From Euphorbia lathyris (taxonomy: Eukaryota; Streptophyta; Magnoliopsida; Malpighiales; Euphorbiaceae), in the NCBI RefSeq assembly GCF_963576675.1, contig NC_088917.1:11870001-11934000 (forward strand): DNA of 64,000 nucleotides. The letters run 5' to 3'. Numbering within the stretch: the stretch's first letter is position 1; every line of letters starts with the position of its first letter. The position numbers were made by a program, and so were the translations under genes. This document shows, piece by piece, positions 11,305-22,284 of the stretch. The notes under the pieces were generated by a model that saw nothing but the letters and a program-made list of their open reading frames with translations, was not told where the DNA came from and searched no databases.

Positions 11305-13288
11305 TCACTTACCAGAAGCTTCAAATAGGTAAGGATATTGTGTCCTCATATTTTCTTCTACCTCCCAAGTTGCCTCATCAAGTGTTTCATTATGACTCCA
11401 TCTCACCTTAACCATTGGAATTTCACGGTTTCTGAGTCGTTTCATTTCTCGTCCCAAAATCTCTAAAGGTTGCTCACGAATAGTTAAGTCTGTATTCACT
11501 ATTGCAATCTCAGGTTCAGGAATCATATGACTTGGGTCTGATCTATATCTTCTCAATACTGACACATGAAATACATCATGTATTAAAGACAATTCTGGTG
11601 GTAGAGCTAACCTATAAGCCAATGGTCCAACTCTCTCAATGATCTCATAAGGCCCGATGTATCTTGGATTCAACTTCCCTCTTCTGCCAAAACGAACTAT
11701 TCCTTTCCATGGAGATATTTTTAAAAACACTTTATCTCCAACTTTATATTCCATCTCCCTTCGGTGCTGATCCACATAGGCTTTCTGACGTTCCTGTGCA
11801 GCTTTTAAATACTTCTTTATGACATTGATCTTCTCAACAGTTTCCTGGACTAACTCAGGTCCTTCCAATTGTCTCATTCCTTCAACATCCCAACATATAG
11901 GGCTTCTACACGGTCTTCCATATAGTGCCTCATAAGGTGCCATGCCTATACTTGAATGATAACCATTATTATAAGCAAACTCCATAAGAGGTAAATGTAT
12001 ATCCCACTCACCTTGGAAATTAAGAACACAAGCTCTCATCATATCCTCTAAGGTCTGAATAGTTCTTTCCGATTGTCCATCTGTCTGTGGATGAAAGGTT
12101 GTACTGAAATGCAATTTTGTTCCCAATGAGTGCTGTAAACTGCCCCAAAATCTAGATGTAAATCTAGGATCACGATCTGAAACAATAGATATAGGTACTC
12201 CATGCAACCTCACTATTTGTTCCACATAAAGTCTAGCCAATTTATCCATCGAGTCTGTCTGTTGAACCGGTAGAAAGTGAGCAGATTTCGTAAGTCTATC
12301 CACTATCACCCATATACTATCGTGTCTACGCCTTGTTCTTGGTAATCCCATCACAAAATCCATAGTGATCCTCTCCCATTTCCACTCTGGTATGGTTAAA
12401 GGTTTTAGTTTTCCCATGGGAGCTTGATGCTCAGCTTTAACCTGTTGACATGTCAAACATTTGGAAACAAAATCAGATACATCTTTCTTCATTGTAGGCC
12501 ACCAGTAAAAAGGTCTCAAATTTCTGTACATCTTTGTCATTCCTGGGTGCATAGCATAAGGAGAATTATGTGCTTCCTGTAGAATTTCTGATCTTAAATT
12601 TGCTACATCTGGAACACATAATCGACTACCTATCATCATAGTTCCATCATCTTCCACAGAAATATCAGGTCTTTTACCTTGTTGTACATGATCTCGCATT
12701 TTCTGTAAATAAGGATCATGCCATTGTGCTTCTTGGATCCTTTCTTTCAAATCTGGTTTTACTCGTAGTGTAGCCATCAAACCTGTTACTTCATTTACTT
12801 CTAACTGCACATTCATGGCTCGCATCTCCACTAGTGAATTCAAACTATAATTCTTCATACTAGCCACAATATCAACACTCTTTCTACTCAAAGCATCTGC
12901 AACCACATTAGCTTTTCCTGGATGGTAATCTATTGTACAATCATAATATTTTAATAGCTCAATCCATCTCCTTTGTCTTAGGTTCAACTCCTTCTGTGTA
13001 AAGATGTACTTCAAACTCTTGTGATCAGTGAGAATCTGAAATGTCTCCCCATATAGGTAATGTCTCCATACCTTCAATGCATGGATGACTGCTGCCAACT
13101 CTAAGTCGTGTGTGGGGTAATTCATCTCATGAGGTCTCAGTTGCCTAGAAGCATATGCAATGACTTTCCCATTTTGCATTAGAACACATCCCAAACCTTG
13201 TCCCGAGGCATCTGTATAAACAACAAAGCCACCACCTTTAGAAGGTAACACTAACACTGGTGCGGAAGTCAATCTCTTCTTTAGTTCC
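11305..13288 (-). pseudogene. Tekay gypsy pol remnant: RNase H, integrase, chromodomain-like tail
   Basis: A 655-codon open frame (13272 to 11305) starts just inside the RNase H domain. RNase H acidic residues are at D21 (YTDASGQG), E58, D83 (LTDHKSL) and D126 (VADALSR). The integrase H2C2 zinc site is H235, H242, C272, C275. The integrase core is D305, D366, E402 with 35 residues between the last two (DD35E). A GPY-type module (IGPYEI) and a C-terminal chromodomain-like segment ([17 protein letters not shown]) follow, as in Tekay/Del chromoviruses. Gag, protease and reverse transcriptase are absent. The upstream frame ends at [10 protein letters not shown] near 13288, where homology stops abruptly, so the element is 5'-truncated. 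The remaining frame is intact, which suggests recent insertion, but the element cannot move on its own. Confidence 0.9.
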
Positions 13289-14106
13289 TAATGATACTTG
13301 AAATTGTACCTTTAGCAAATGTTAGGCTTAAGATGACACTGTTCTGTATGTGGAGATTAAATCTGCTCTCGCACAATAACCAAAGGGTTAAATTTATAAC
13401 TTATCTCTTTTATATATTATTTTCTCTAGGGTAATGCACACATTAACCTTATGGTTATTAGGGTGAAGTAAATTTAGCTTCCACATAGAAAATAATGTGA
13501 TTTTAAACTGAATATTTAATAGTTAATGCAATTTCAAGTCTAATTGATGAAAAATAGGTTTTTTTTCATGTGTAAAAAAATTCATGTTCTGGCTACCTCA
13601 ACATTCAGCGTTCTGGCTCTCCAATAAGGCTTGAACAGGAGTGAAATTGCGGTTCAAAATTACTTTATATTTTCGGTTCAAAATTAGAAGAGACAAATTT
13701 TCGGTTTGATTTATGTCTTCTAATTTCCATACCCAGTATCTGATAGGGATATTTTATTACGGTTTTCGGGATTATTTCATGTCTTTTATTATCGTTTTCT
13801 TTAATTTAAATCATTTTAATCTTTGTTTTGTCAATTCTAAACTTTTAGTCATATATCTAGCATTTTGTGAGATCTGGTGTGGCTTCTATGGCTGATCATG
13901 GGGGAATAAAATAGAGAGATTTAGGGTTGCTTTAGAATTGGGCCTAATATCAGTATATTGGATAAAGTGGTGATAATATTCTATTGATTGGGTATTCTAT
14001 CCTTAATATTTCTCTCTAGTCTATTGATTCTCCCATCTCATCCACTTTTCCATTTCTTTATGGTTTATTGGAAGTTGGGTTTCTATCCATTCTATTTTTT
14101 TGAGTT
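13289..14106. other. Unassigned spacer
   Basis: AT-rich DNA beyond the truncated end of the Tekay element. It contains short repeats of cggttcaaaatta near 13650-13690. No gene, LTR end or TIR could be supported. Confidence 0.5.
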
Positions 14107-14350
14107 GTGTACTATTTTATACTAGACTATTGTGGTGTTGATTCTAGGTTAATGCCAGCATGTTCCAATTGGTCCTTGCATCAACTTGATGTAAAAAACG
14201 CTTTCTTGAATGGAGATTTGCAAGTTTACATGGAGCAACCACATGGGTTTCTTTTGCTCAAGATGAGTATGGAAAGTTTGTCATATCTGCAATCTCTCTA
14301 TATGGGTTGAAACAAAGTTCTCGAGCATGATTTGGAAAGTTTAGCCAATC
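14107..14350 (+). pseudogene. Ty1/copia reverse transcriptase fragment
   Basis: The frame gives WSLHQLDVKNAFLNGDLQ and YMEQPHGF, the hallmark copia RT motif block around the first catalytic Asp. It then runs on, with a frameshift, to SLYGLKQSSRA-like sequence near 14300-14330. Only about 60 residues of RT remain; the YVDD box is absent. It lies on the plus strand, opposite to the copia pieces on its right, so this is a rearranged fragment. Confidence 0.8.
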
Positions 14351-14374
14351 AATTTTTTTGTTTCTAGACCGAGT

Positions 14375-14575
14375 TTCATAGGATTTATTATCTATCTTTT
14401 GACAAGTTTTTTTTGGTTTATGGGTTGAGTTTCCCCGGATTTATTATCTTCCTTGTGAGTAGTTTTTTTGGTTTTTGGGTCAAGTTTCCCAAAATTTATT
14501 ATATGCCTTGTGTTGTGAGCAGTGCGAGTTTTGGGATTTTTCAATCGAGTTTTCTAGGATTTATTCTGTTCGTGA
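14375..14575. repeat. Degenerate tandem repeat, ~55-65 bp unit
   Basis: Four imperfect units each carry gagttt(c/t)..aggatttatta or a close variant followed by a T-rich stretch (ttttttggtttttgggt). The 134-codon ORF starting at 14413 comes from this repeat and is not a gene. The origin is unknown. Confidence 0.6.
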
Positions 14576-14577
14576 GA

Positions 14578-14930
14578 AGCTATAAAAGAATATACTTTCT
14601 GCAACTTTTAAGAAATAAGCATATTTTTCATAGGAATCCTCTAATAGGAAAATTTAATTTTCCCATTGAATTTGTATATTTCATATTTTTCTACCTTGAC
14701 GATTGCACTAGTAGAAGCCATTATCTTCAAAACCAAAATATTACTACTGAGATTTTGATGTTGGATTTGATACCAATTGTTAGAGTCTGCAACAAAAATT
14801 TAGCTTCTAATAGATAATATGGAAAAATAAGTCGTACAAGTTTATGAGATACGATACTACCTAAGTATTTGACTTGAATAAAAAAAACAATACTTATGAA
14901 GAAAATATATGTTAAACATTATGCATTAAT
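14578..14930 (-). mobile_element. Copia fragment A: gag start, PBS and part of 5' LTR
   Basis: On the minus strand the LTR ends ...CTAACA at 14778 and is followed by a primer-binding site (aattggtatcaaatcc, 14764-14777; compare the canonical TGGTATCAGAGC). The first ~180 bp of a decayed gag follow. The segment matches 18858-19145 over about 300 bp, including aatttagcttctaatagata and ggaaaaataag. The similarity to fragment B ends around 14930. Confidence 0.75.
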
Positions 14931-15895
14931 TTGAGCCTAGATTTTGAGCTTAGCAACCATGACGATCTCGTACTGGTCACTCAGTAAGTGATGATAAGGT
15001 CATTCCGCTCACTCAGTCCCTGGTGTCTCACTCATCTATCTTCTCTCTTTCATACCTTGGCCCTACGATTCGTCTATCTTAGGTAAGCTTTTTTTTTATC
15101 TTCTCTCTTATTTTTTCTTCCAATCTCCCGATATGATAGGTTAATCGATCAAGTCAAATTTAAAGATAAATTTATATATGGATTATTAGATATTGCTCTT
15201 CCATTAAAATTTTAGGACGAAAATTCCCCCAATATAATAGAAACAATGATTATATCTTTTAGTTTTGATTAATTATACAATTCAAGACTTAAATCTATAT
15301 AATAAGCAAGTTCTTGATGCCTATTTGTTTGCATAGTACTAACTAATTATGTATTTTATACTTGTAATTAGGATTAGTTGTAATTATGTTTCAAAATTAT
15401 TAGGTGTTGTGATTCTTAGGGCCAGACCTCTTAAATAATTCTCAGTTTGATTGTGGAAACCATATATGGTCATATTAGAGATGGTGAGGGAAGGTGGAAA
15501 CTAGTATTATTTATGGAGTAGAAGAAGTTGTTTATACCAGTTTGACATTTCCTAACAATTATGCCTATGACATTCACAAGCAACGAACAAGGCTAATCGT
15601 ATAAATACATATCATAATAATTAACTAAAACACAATTTGATCAATGAGGGTTAGTCGTATAAATACAAATCAAAACACAATTCGACCGATTTAAAAATTC
15701 ACAAAATTGTTTTCCGATCTTTTGGAAAGTTAATCAAAACTTTATATTTTCTGGATAATTAAAAACATTTCTATATTTTTAAAAGATTGTAAAATATAAA
15801 AATTCAAATTTTTTATCCAAAAATTAAATAAAATTCACCAATTTTTTTTTTATAAAAAACAAGGGTCTATGAAAAAAGGTAGCCAGGGGACATAT
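14931..15895. other. Unassigned AT-rich spacer
   Basis: No coding frame above noise. It includes pyrimidine-rich stretches near 15030-15130 and an A/T-rich block near 15720-15860. It could be more decayed LTR sequence of the copia family on either side, but no boundaries were seen. Confidence 0.4.
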
Positions 15896-15929
15896 AGAGG
15901 AGGTCATATGCGCCTCCACGCATTGGGAA

Positions 15930-16022
15930 CGTGCAGTATAAGCGTTAAATATGTCACACGTTAAGTAGGCGCAATAGCTTAAGTGTCACATGGGTTTCTT
16001 AATTAGCGTGTGACACATCAAA
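15930..16022. repeat. Imperfect inverted repeat
   Basis: taagcgttaaatatgtcaca near 15938 is complemented by gtgtgacacatcaaacgctt near 16009, giving a possible ~20-bp stem with a ~50-bp loop. It adjoins the copia integrase end and may be a small MITE or a palindromic rearrangement scar. Confidence 0.45.
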
Positions 16023-16180
16023 CGCTTAGTCAAGTAGTGTACGATTCAATCTTTCCGCGACTCCATTTTGTTGAGGCATGTCTTTGACTATCTAGTGTTT
16101 TCCAATCCCTTTCAGATTACAGAAATATATGAAAGCTCCATCTGTGTACTTCATGTCATTATCAGACCTCACTATTTTTA

Positions 16181-17446
16181 GGAGTAAATTACACCAATGA
16201 TACTTGAATTATATCTTAGTTCATACTTTGGTACCTGAATTGCATTTTGTCTCAAAAATATACCCCAATTATGGATGACTGGACACTTAAATACGTATGA
16301 CCGAAAAATAACTGGTCAATGCTTGTTTAACCAATGTGACACTTAAAAATGGTTCTCACCTCCCAAATATCTAATCTAAAAAGACAATAATGCTTTTTTA
16401 ACATCTTCCCTACCAATTTCACTCACATTCTCTCTCTATTTTAGTTTCTATCTCTATCTAGTTTCGAATTCCATCAGTTCATGTGGTTGTATGCGTGAAG
16501 TTAGCATCCCAATCTCCATTCAAATCAAATAAAAATCTCATCTTTTCTCTCTTACGTCATTTCGTAGCAGGATAACTTTTTTATATGGCTAAAAAATAAT
16601 CCTCATCTTGGCATACTTTAAGATCCCTCTCTTACTTCTTCATATTTACTCACTGTTAAAGAAGAAGGTTCTAATTAATGGCTTTTTCTTCTTCTTCTAC
16701 TGCTTCCACTAACCAATGAATCTTTTAAACCTGAATCTCTGTCTTTATCGTTGTCTTCTCACCATACTCACCATACTCATCAATCAAATCTCCCTTTAGA
16801 GCTTAATTTGCAAATGTATGGTGGATATGAAGTTTCAGGAGGATGTGCTAACCCTTGTCAAAATGGGTTAACTAGAAGTCGGTTCCTCTTGGCCCTTTCA
16901 CTAGTTATGCTTCCATTTTGAAAGGATCCAAAATTTTGAAGCTTACATAATTGTTACTTGAAGAGTTTTGTGATGTGGGTAGATCAATTTATAGTGAAAA
17001 AATCACCATGGATCCTCTTACTTGAACATTATTTACAGAGCTTGCATTTCAATTCTTTAAGAATGGAAGATGGGAAATTTGTGGCATATATCATAGAAGA
17101 AACTAATTGATAGGAAACATTGAATTTTCATTTTTAGAGAGAGAAAGGAAATGAGAGAGAAATAAACTACTTTTAGAGAGAGAAATAAACAAAGGAAAAA
17201 ATGTAAAAAGAAAGAAGAAGAACTATTAATGGAAGATAGAGACAAAAAAATTTAAAGAAAATTTAAAAATTTAGTCAAAATTTTAATTAAAATGGTCAAA
17301 ACTCGCGTTGACCGGTTAGTGACTGGCTAAACGTACTAAATTGTCCGGTTATCGTTACTACAGGTATATTTTTGGGACAAAATGTAATCTAGGTACCAAA
17401 GTGTGAATTGAGGTATAATTCAGGTGCCATTGGTGTAATTTACTCC
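16181..17446. mobile_element. Pack-MULE carrying a BEL1-like gene fragment
   Basis: The termini are GGAGTAAATTACACCAATG and its exact reverse complement cattggtgtaatttactcc. The inverted repeat extends inward: gaattatatcttagttcata is matched by tgtgaattgaggtataattc, and ttttgtctcaaaaatatacc by ggtatatttttgggacaaaa. TATTTTTA flanks both ends (16173-16180 and 17447-17454), an 8-bp TSD. It can be counted as 9 bp (CTATTTTTA) if the element ends one base earlier. TIR type and TSD size fit Mutator-like elements. It interrupts the copia integrase, whose frame resumes at 17447. There is no transposase. The centre holds a gene fragment (16730-17030). Confidence 0.85.
16730..17030 (+). pseudogene. Captured BEL1-like homeodomain (BELL) gene fragment
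   Basis: Plus-strand translation gives PESLSLSLSSHHTHH, then SNLPLELNLQMYGG. After a frameshift it gives LGPFTSYASILKGSKILK, then LLLEEFCDVGRSIYSEKI. The second part is the conserved N-terminal SKY region of plant BELL homeodomain proteins, of the PENNYWISE/POUND-FOOLISH type (family knowledge: GPFTGYASxLKGSRFL..A..LLEEF). The SLSLSS and LELNLQ blocks are also typical upstream BELL sequence. There is one frameshift and two stops (after KLT and after MDPLT), and no homeodomain. It is therefore a non-functional copy of part of a host gene carried between MULE TIRs. The ATG-rich serine stretch at 16678 may derive from the donor leader. Confidence 0.75.
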
Positions 17447-19149
17447 TATTTTTAGCTATTTACCAATTCTCTTCTCAACCATCATTCGTATGCTTAAGGA
17501 AGTAAATCCAAGCATATATAGAATAGCCATCAACAAATGTAACAAAGTACTTGGTAGCACCTTTGGAAGTAATTTTAGTCGAACCTCAAATACTTTTGTA
17601 GAGAGTTTTAATCGTTGTGGTTTTTCATAAAAACAATTTTCACATAATTTCATGCATGGCTTCTTCATGTTCTTAATCAAACCTTTCACACTAAACAATG
17701 ATAGATCTTTTTTTGACATATGCCCAAGGCGCATATGTCGTATTCTCATACATTCAGTTTGATCTTTACTTCCACTGATTCCAACTGTTAAATCTCTTGT
17801 AACACTTGTCCCCAAAAGAGGATAAAGATTTTCGTGACAAACTCCCTTCATCATTACCAAGGAACCACAAACAACGTTTAAAACTCTATTTTCACAACTA
17901 TTTTGCAACCGTTTTTATTTAATAAACCAAGAGAAATAAGGTTTTTTTTTGCAAATCTGGGATGTGTCTCACATCCACCAAGGTTATTACCGCTCCATCA
18001 TGCATCTTGATTAGTATTGTGCCTAACCCCATAATTTTACATGTTGGTCATTTCCCAACAAAACGGTACCACCATCTAAACTTTGGTAGGTTGTAAACCA
18101 CTTCTATTTACGCACATGTGGTGTGAGGCTCCTGGCTCAAGGATCCACTTATCAGAAATTTCATTGCATTATTTTGAGATAGAGTAGCAATAATCATCTT
18201 CATCATTTGAGGCATAACTTGCCTTTTGCTTTTCTTGTTTTGAAGTTATCGTTGTTTTGTTTCTTAGATATTACCATCTTATTTGGCAATTTGCTTTAAA
18301 ATGACCAAAGTCACCATATTTAAAATATGATCGTTCCGCAAGAGGTCTAAATTTTAATTTAAACTTTCCTCGTTTTCATTTTCCTCTTTCATTGGTCCTT
18401 CCTCTAGTTGCATTTTGAAGATCATCCGCTAAAGTGACGTTCAAGTCTCATCCATGGTTCGTATATCACCCACAAGAATCAAACTTTGAACTAGATTTTC
18501 GTTGGACTTTGGCAATGAAAGTAGTAGAATGAGTATTTTGTCTTCCTTGTCTACCTTCATATCTATATCTTTTAGGTTTAATATAATCATATAATCTCAA
18601 ACTGAGGTTCCTTCTTCCATCTTGCATGTAAACAATTTGGATTTCAAATTGATCTGGTTCGTTAGCGTCTCCGTCATAAAATTGGTCTCTAACTTTGCCC
18701 ATACTCCAACAACCGTTTTTTCTTAATTAACCAAGAATGTAACATCTCTCTCAAGGCATAAGATTATGACTGCTCGTGCATCAAGATTTAGTTCTTCCTA
18801 AGCCTCATCTTTCATACCCTCGAGTTTTTGTTCTTTCTCTGACAAAGCTTTGTGCAAGTTTTAAGAAATAAGCATATTTTTCATATGAATCCTCTAATAG
18901 GAAAAATTAGTTTTTTCGTTGAGTTTCTCTATATCATATTTTCCTACCTTGACTGTTCCACTAGTATCTTCAAAACCAAAATTTTACCACTCTAGGTTTT
19001 GATGTTGGCCATGATACTAATTGTTAGAGTCTGCAACGAAAATTTAGCTTCTAATAGATAATATGGAAAAATAAGATGCACAACTTTAAAGAGATACGAC
19101 ATTGCCCAGTATTTGGCTTGAAAAAAAAACAACTCTTATGAAGAAAATA

Positions 19150-19681
19150 GGGAAAAGTACGAAAAAAATGTATTTGGTTTGCCCAATTTACAAACAGAAG
19201 CATGTGGTTTAAAAGTTTACAAATAAAAGTTTGTGGTATATTTTATTTATAAAAAAAAATATTACAATTACACAATTAAGTTCTAATTACAACTAAATAC
19301 ATTTTTTTTATCTTTAAAAAAATTATTCTTATATATCATCAAAACACAACCTCCGAAAAAAACTTCCTAAATCGAAACCATAAATAATATGGTGGAATTT
19401 TATGTTTTTTTTACTAATCTGACAGTTTATAAACTAAATTGATATTTAAGGTCATTTTACACAATTGCAATTTGATTTTGGGATCTATGTTTTGTCAATA
19501 TATAAATGTAATTGAAAAAAATTAAAAAACGCTCTTATTGTCATCAATTACTTAAAAGTTTAATTTTACATACTTTGTTTTGTAAAAAAGCAAACCACAT
19601 ACCTCTATTTGCAAATTTTTAAACCACGTACCTCTATTTGTAAATAAGGCAAACCACAAGCATTTTTTTTGTACTTTGCCC
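19150..19681. mobile_element. MULE MITE with 9-bp TSD
   Basis: The 532-bp element begins GGGAAAAGTACG and ends GTACTTTGCCC. Its subterminal repeats (ggtttgcccaatttacaaac; gtttgtggtat) recur inverted on the right. It is bounded by a perfect 9-bp TSD AAGAAAATA (19141-19149, 19682-19690), the Mutator hallmark. It lies in the LTR of copia B, and comparison with copia A shows the empty site. The 87-codon minus ORF spanning it is spurious. Confidence 0.9.
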
Positions 19682-19736
19682 AAGAAAATACCTGTTAAAC
19701 ATTCTCCATTAATATGAATGATTACATTGGATACGA

Positions 19737-19959
19737 AGGGCCCGTTTGTTTTACCCGTTGTTTGCTGTTGCTGTTTTCTGTTACTGTTCGTTGTTTGAAA
19801 ATGTAATTTTTCCAAAAAAGAAGAGATTCTCTGCTTTTATAAAAAGCTAATTTTCAGCTACAAAAGACAAACAGAAGGTGTCTAACCAAACACCTAAAAC
19901 TTTCATTTTCAAAGTAAAAAGACAAAGAGAAAATCGAAAAGCAGCAACCAAACACCTCT
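19737..19959. mobile_element. hAT-type MITE, family H copy 1
   Basis: Starts agggcccgtttgttttac and ends accaaacacctc. It contains the family core agattctctgcttttataaa and blocks resembling ctaaccaaacacctaaaac. Three other copies lie at 20023-20320, 40126-40333 and 40903-41140. A TSD could not be fixed. Confidence 0.65.
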
Positions 19960-20022
19960 TAATACTATTTCCTTATTATACACAAGGAGGAAGTGCCTAC
20001 AATTCTCACACTTGCATATATA

Positions 20023-20320
20023 AGGGCCCGTTTGTTTTATCTACTGTTTGCTGTTGCTGTTTGTTGTTTGTTGTTACGGTTTGCTGTTTGCTGGTTCCTG
20101 TTGGAAAAAGCTGCCTTTCCAAAAAGCAGAGATTCTCTGCTTTTGTAAAAGGCTGCTTTTCAAGTGTAAAAAGCAAACAGGAGGTTACTAACCAAACACT
20201 TAATGCTGCTTTTCAACTGTAAAAGGCAAACAGGAGAAGCTTAACCAAACACCTAAAACTCTGCCTTTTAAAATGAAAAGGCAAACAGGAGGTGAAAAGT
20301 AGGTAAACAAACACCCCCTA
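20023..20320. mobile_element. hAT-type MITE, family H copy 2
   Basis: Starts AGGGCCCGTTTGTTTTA and ends GTAAACAAACACCCCCT, giving imperfect ~17-bp TIRs. The interior repeats tttgctgttgctgtttg and two aagcaaacaggagg-like blocks. It shares the core agattctctgcttttgtaaa with the other copies. The 114-codon ORF across copies 1 and 2 is not a gene. Confidence 0.75.
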
Positions 20321-20363
20321 AATTTTTATTAGCAAAAACTTTAATCGCATCTTTTGATAAACA

Positions 20364-21650
20364 TTCGAAACTAAAATTATCATGGAGGCTAAATTTACTC
20401 TTCTCTAGAAAAAAAAACTGAAAAAACTATTTTACAAGAAAAATTATGTTTATTGCTTACTTTTTTTTTTTTTTTGTCGAGATTAGGTGTTATGCCATGT
20501 TTAGCCAAATGAAGCAAAAGATGATTTCCAATTTGTTTACTCATTGAAAAACTATTTTCTCTAATAAAATCACATGATATAAATTTGGAATTTGTAAGAT
20601 TTTATGAAATATGTACATGGAGATAAAAAAAAATCTTTATATTTAATTTTATATATTTTAATATTTATTTTTACATGTTATCCTACTTGACATGAATGTC
20701 AAGCAAGTAGGTGTGACTCACATTCATTCACACATGTGACATGTTTTTTACAACCGAAAGTTACTTAATTCCACTTTAGGGTTAAATGAAATGTTTGATT
20801 ATTTCTTATTAATTTAATGTTTTCTTGTATACTAATATAATTTTTATTTAATATTTTAAATAAAAAAAAATAAAGAGATAAAATCTTCATGAGCAATTTG
20901 ATTCCCGTGGGTACTCCGAGAGTAAGGATGGAGAAGATTCTCTATCAATCTATATATGGAAATATAAATTGAGGGACAGGATTGAAGAACCATTCCTTAC
21001 CTTCAATCCGGTTTATTTACAACCCTAATCAATACTCGTGAGGAACATATGTACTGTCATCAAAATAAAAACACATGCAACTTACATTGATGCTCAGTTA
21101 TATGTGATAATTGTATACTCAATCCGATAACAAAACACGATTCCAATGCATATTTAATGGATTCATATTTTATTAAACATATAAATTATTGATACAAACT
21201 TCAAATGCAAATTTTTTAAATTAGGTTAATATTGACATGCTAACTCGAAAATGATACGAACATTTAAAACTATTATTATTATATTCTCTAATAGTTTCAC
21301 GATGTCATATTAACAGAGGTAATAAAATTATAATTGTGATTCTACAATTTATACTTCTCATATATTTATATGACATCTCTAATAAAAATAATAAAATTAT
21401 ACATAATCTATGAATACATTGTACAAATTCAATATGATATTAACATGCAGAGTTTGTTAAGCAATGTTTAGATTTAACTTTTGGATTGTTAAATTTTACA
21501 TGTTAATTTCAAAATAATATAAATAATTTAAAATATGACTATACTTTTTAATATCATCATTAGATAGTAAGATTGCATTCACCTGCTAACATAACACGAA
21601 AACAATACAACTCTGATTTGTTAACACGATTATAACACAAAAAAATTAAA
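20364..21650. other. AT-rich intergenic stretch with one 3'-UTR-like duplicate
   Basis: No gene is recognised. Around 20478-20511, gattaggtgttatgccatgt ttagcc is nearly identical to 24000-24030 just past the MAM33 stop codon, preceded by a long T tract. Elsewhere there are A/T-rich repeats and phrases such as gataacaaaacacgattcc and acacgaaaacaatac that look like decayed MITE sequence. Confidence 0.5.
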
Positions 21651-21658
21651 TTTAGCAT

Positions 21659-21938
21659 TAGGGCCGGCCATGGGCATAGGTCCGGGGTGCGGCCGCCCAG
21701 GGCTCAAGACTAAAAAGGGCCCAAAATTTTTAATTTTACTGAATATATACTGTTTTTTTAGTTATAAATTTAGTTATAATATCCATTAGGTTTAAAAATT
21801 GACCAAATAATATCATATTTTAGGTCTAAAATGGGCCCAAATTTCTATTTTTAGACTTTTAAGTACAATTTTTTTTTTATTAAAGGTCCATTATCTATTA
21901 TTTCGCCTGGGGCCCCTAAAATGTCAGGACCGACCCTG
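21659..21938. mobile_element. hAT-type MITE with 8-bp TSD
   Basis: The ends are TAGGGCCGGCC and GGACCGACCCTG (imperfect TIR YAGGGYCGGYC). An identical 8-bp TSD TTTAGCAT lies on both sides (21651-21658 and 21939-21946). Length is 280 bp and non-coding. Confidence 0.8.
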
Positions 21939-22092
21939 TTTAGCATCGATACATTAATACATACAAACACGTAAACACGACTCACTCACACGAACATCAA
22001 CTCTTTGAAAAGTTTTTAAATTTAGCATCGATACATTAATACATACAAACACGCAAACACGACTCACTCACACGAACATCAAATCTTTGACA
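21939..22092. repeat. 81-bp tandem duplication upstream of the MAM33 gene
   Basis: tttagcatcgatacattaat begins at 21939 and again at 22021. The copies then continue in parallel through cacgactcactcacacgaac and differ at only a few positions (for example acgtaaacacg versus acgcaaacacg). Confidence 0.85.
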
Positions 22093-22131
22093 GGGTGCAT
22101 TCACAAATCTTTCCCATAAGAAACAATGATA

Positions 22132-22284
22132 AGCCCAATAACAATAAGAATGTAACAGTCTAGCAAAGGATTGGGCCTCCGATACGTCGTCGTTTCCTGC
22201 AAGACTTTTTCCTTCAAATCAATCTGACTAAAGCCTAAACCCTAACGGCTCATTCGTCGCCGGCGAAAGAAGAACAGCTCCTCA
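22132..22284 (+). promoter_or_regulatory. Proximal promoter/5'UTR of the MAM33-family gene with site II and telo-box motifs
   Basis: AGCCCA (22132-22137, site II in reverse) and TGGGCC (22172-22177, site II) are followed by a perfect telo-box AAACCCTAA (22237-22245), 39 bp before the ATG. The site II plus telo-box pair is a known signature of plant genes for mitochondrial and ribosomal proteins, bound by TCP and telo-box factors. No clear TATA box is seen, as is usual for this class. Confidence 0.65.

Larger units (their letters stand above)
16020..20363 (-). mobile_element. Decayed Ty1/copia element B (minus), with nested insertions
   Basis: Reading minus from the right, the 5' LTR ends at 19022 (..CTAACA). 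It is followed by a degenerate PBS and then gag, which has several stops but a recognisable KAL.EKEQKLEGMKDEA-like block near 18800-18860 and a block at 18466-18702 with ETLTNQINLKSKLFTCKMEE-like character once frames are followed. A zinc-knuckle remnant (YFKYGDFGHFKANCQ) lies near 18290-18335. The GAG-pre-integrase domain (HMRLGHMSKKDLSLF, C..C) lies at 17456-17908. The integrase catalytic region (VRSDNDMKYTD, MPQQNGVAERLNRT) lies at 16020-16172. The RT end is missing. A Pack-MULE splits the integrase; a MULE MITE and two hAT MITEs sit in the LTR. If the LTR outer end is the ATAAACA at 20363 (tentative), the LTR without insertions is about 280 bp. Confidence 0.75.
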
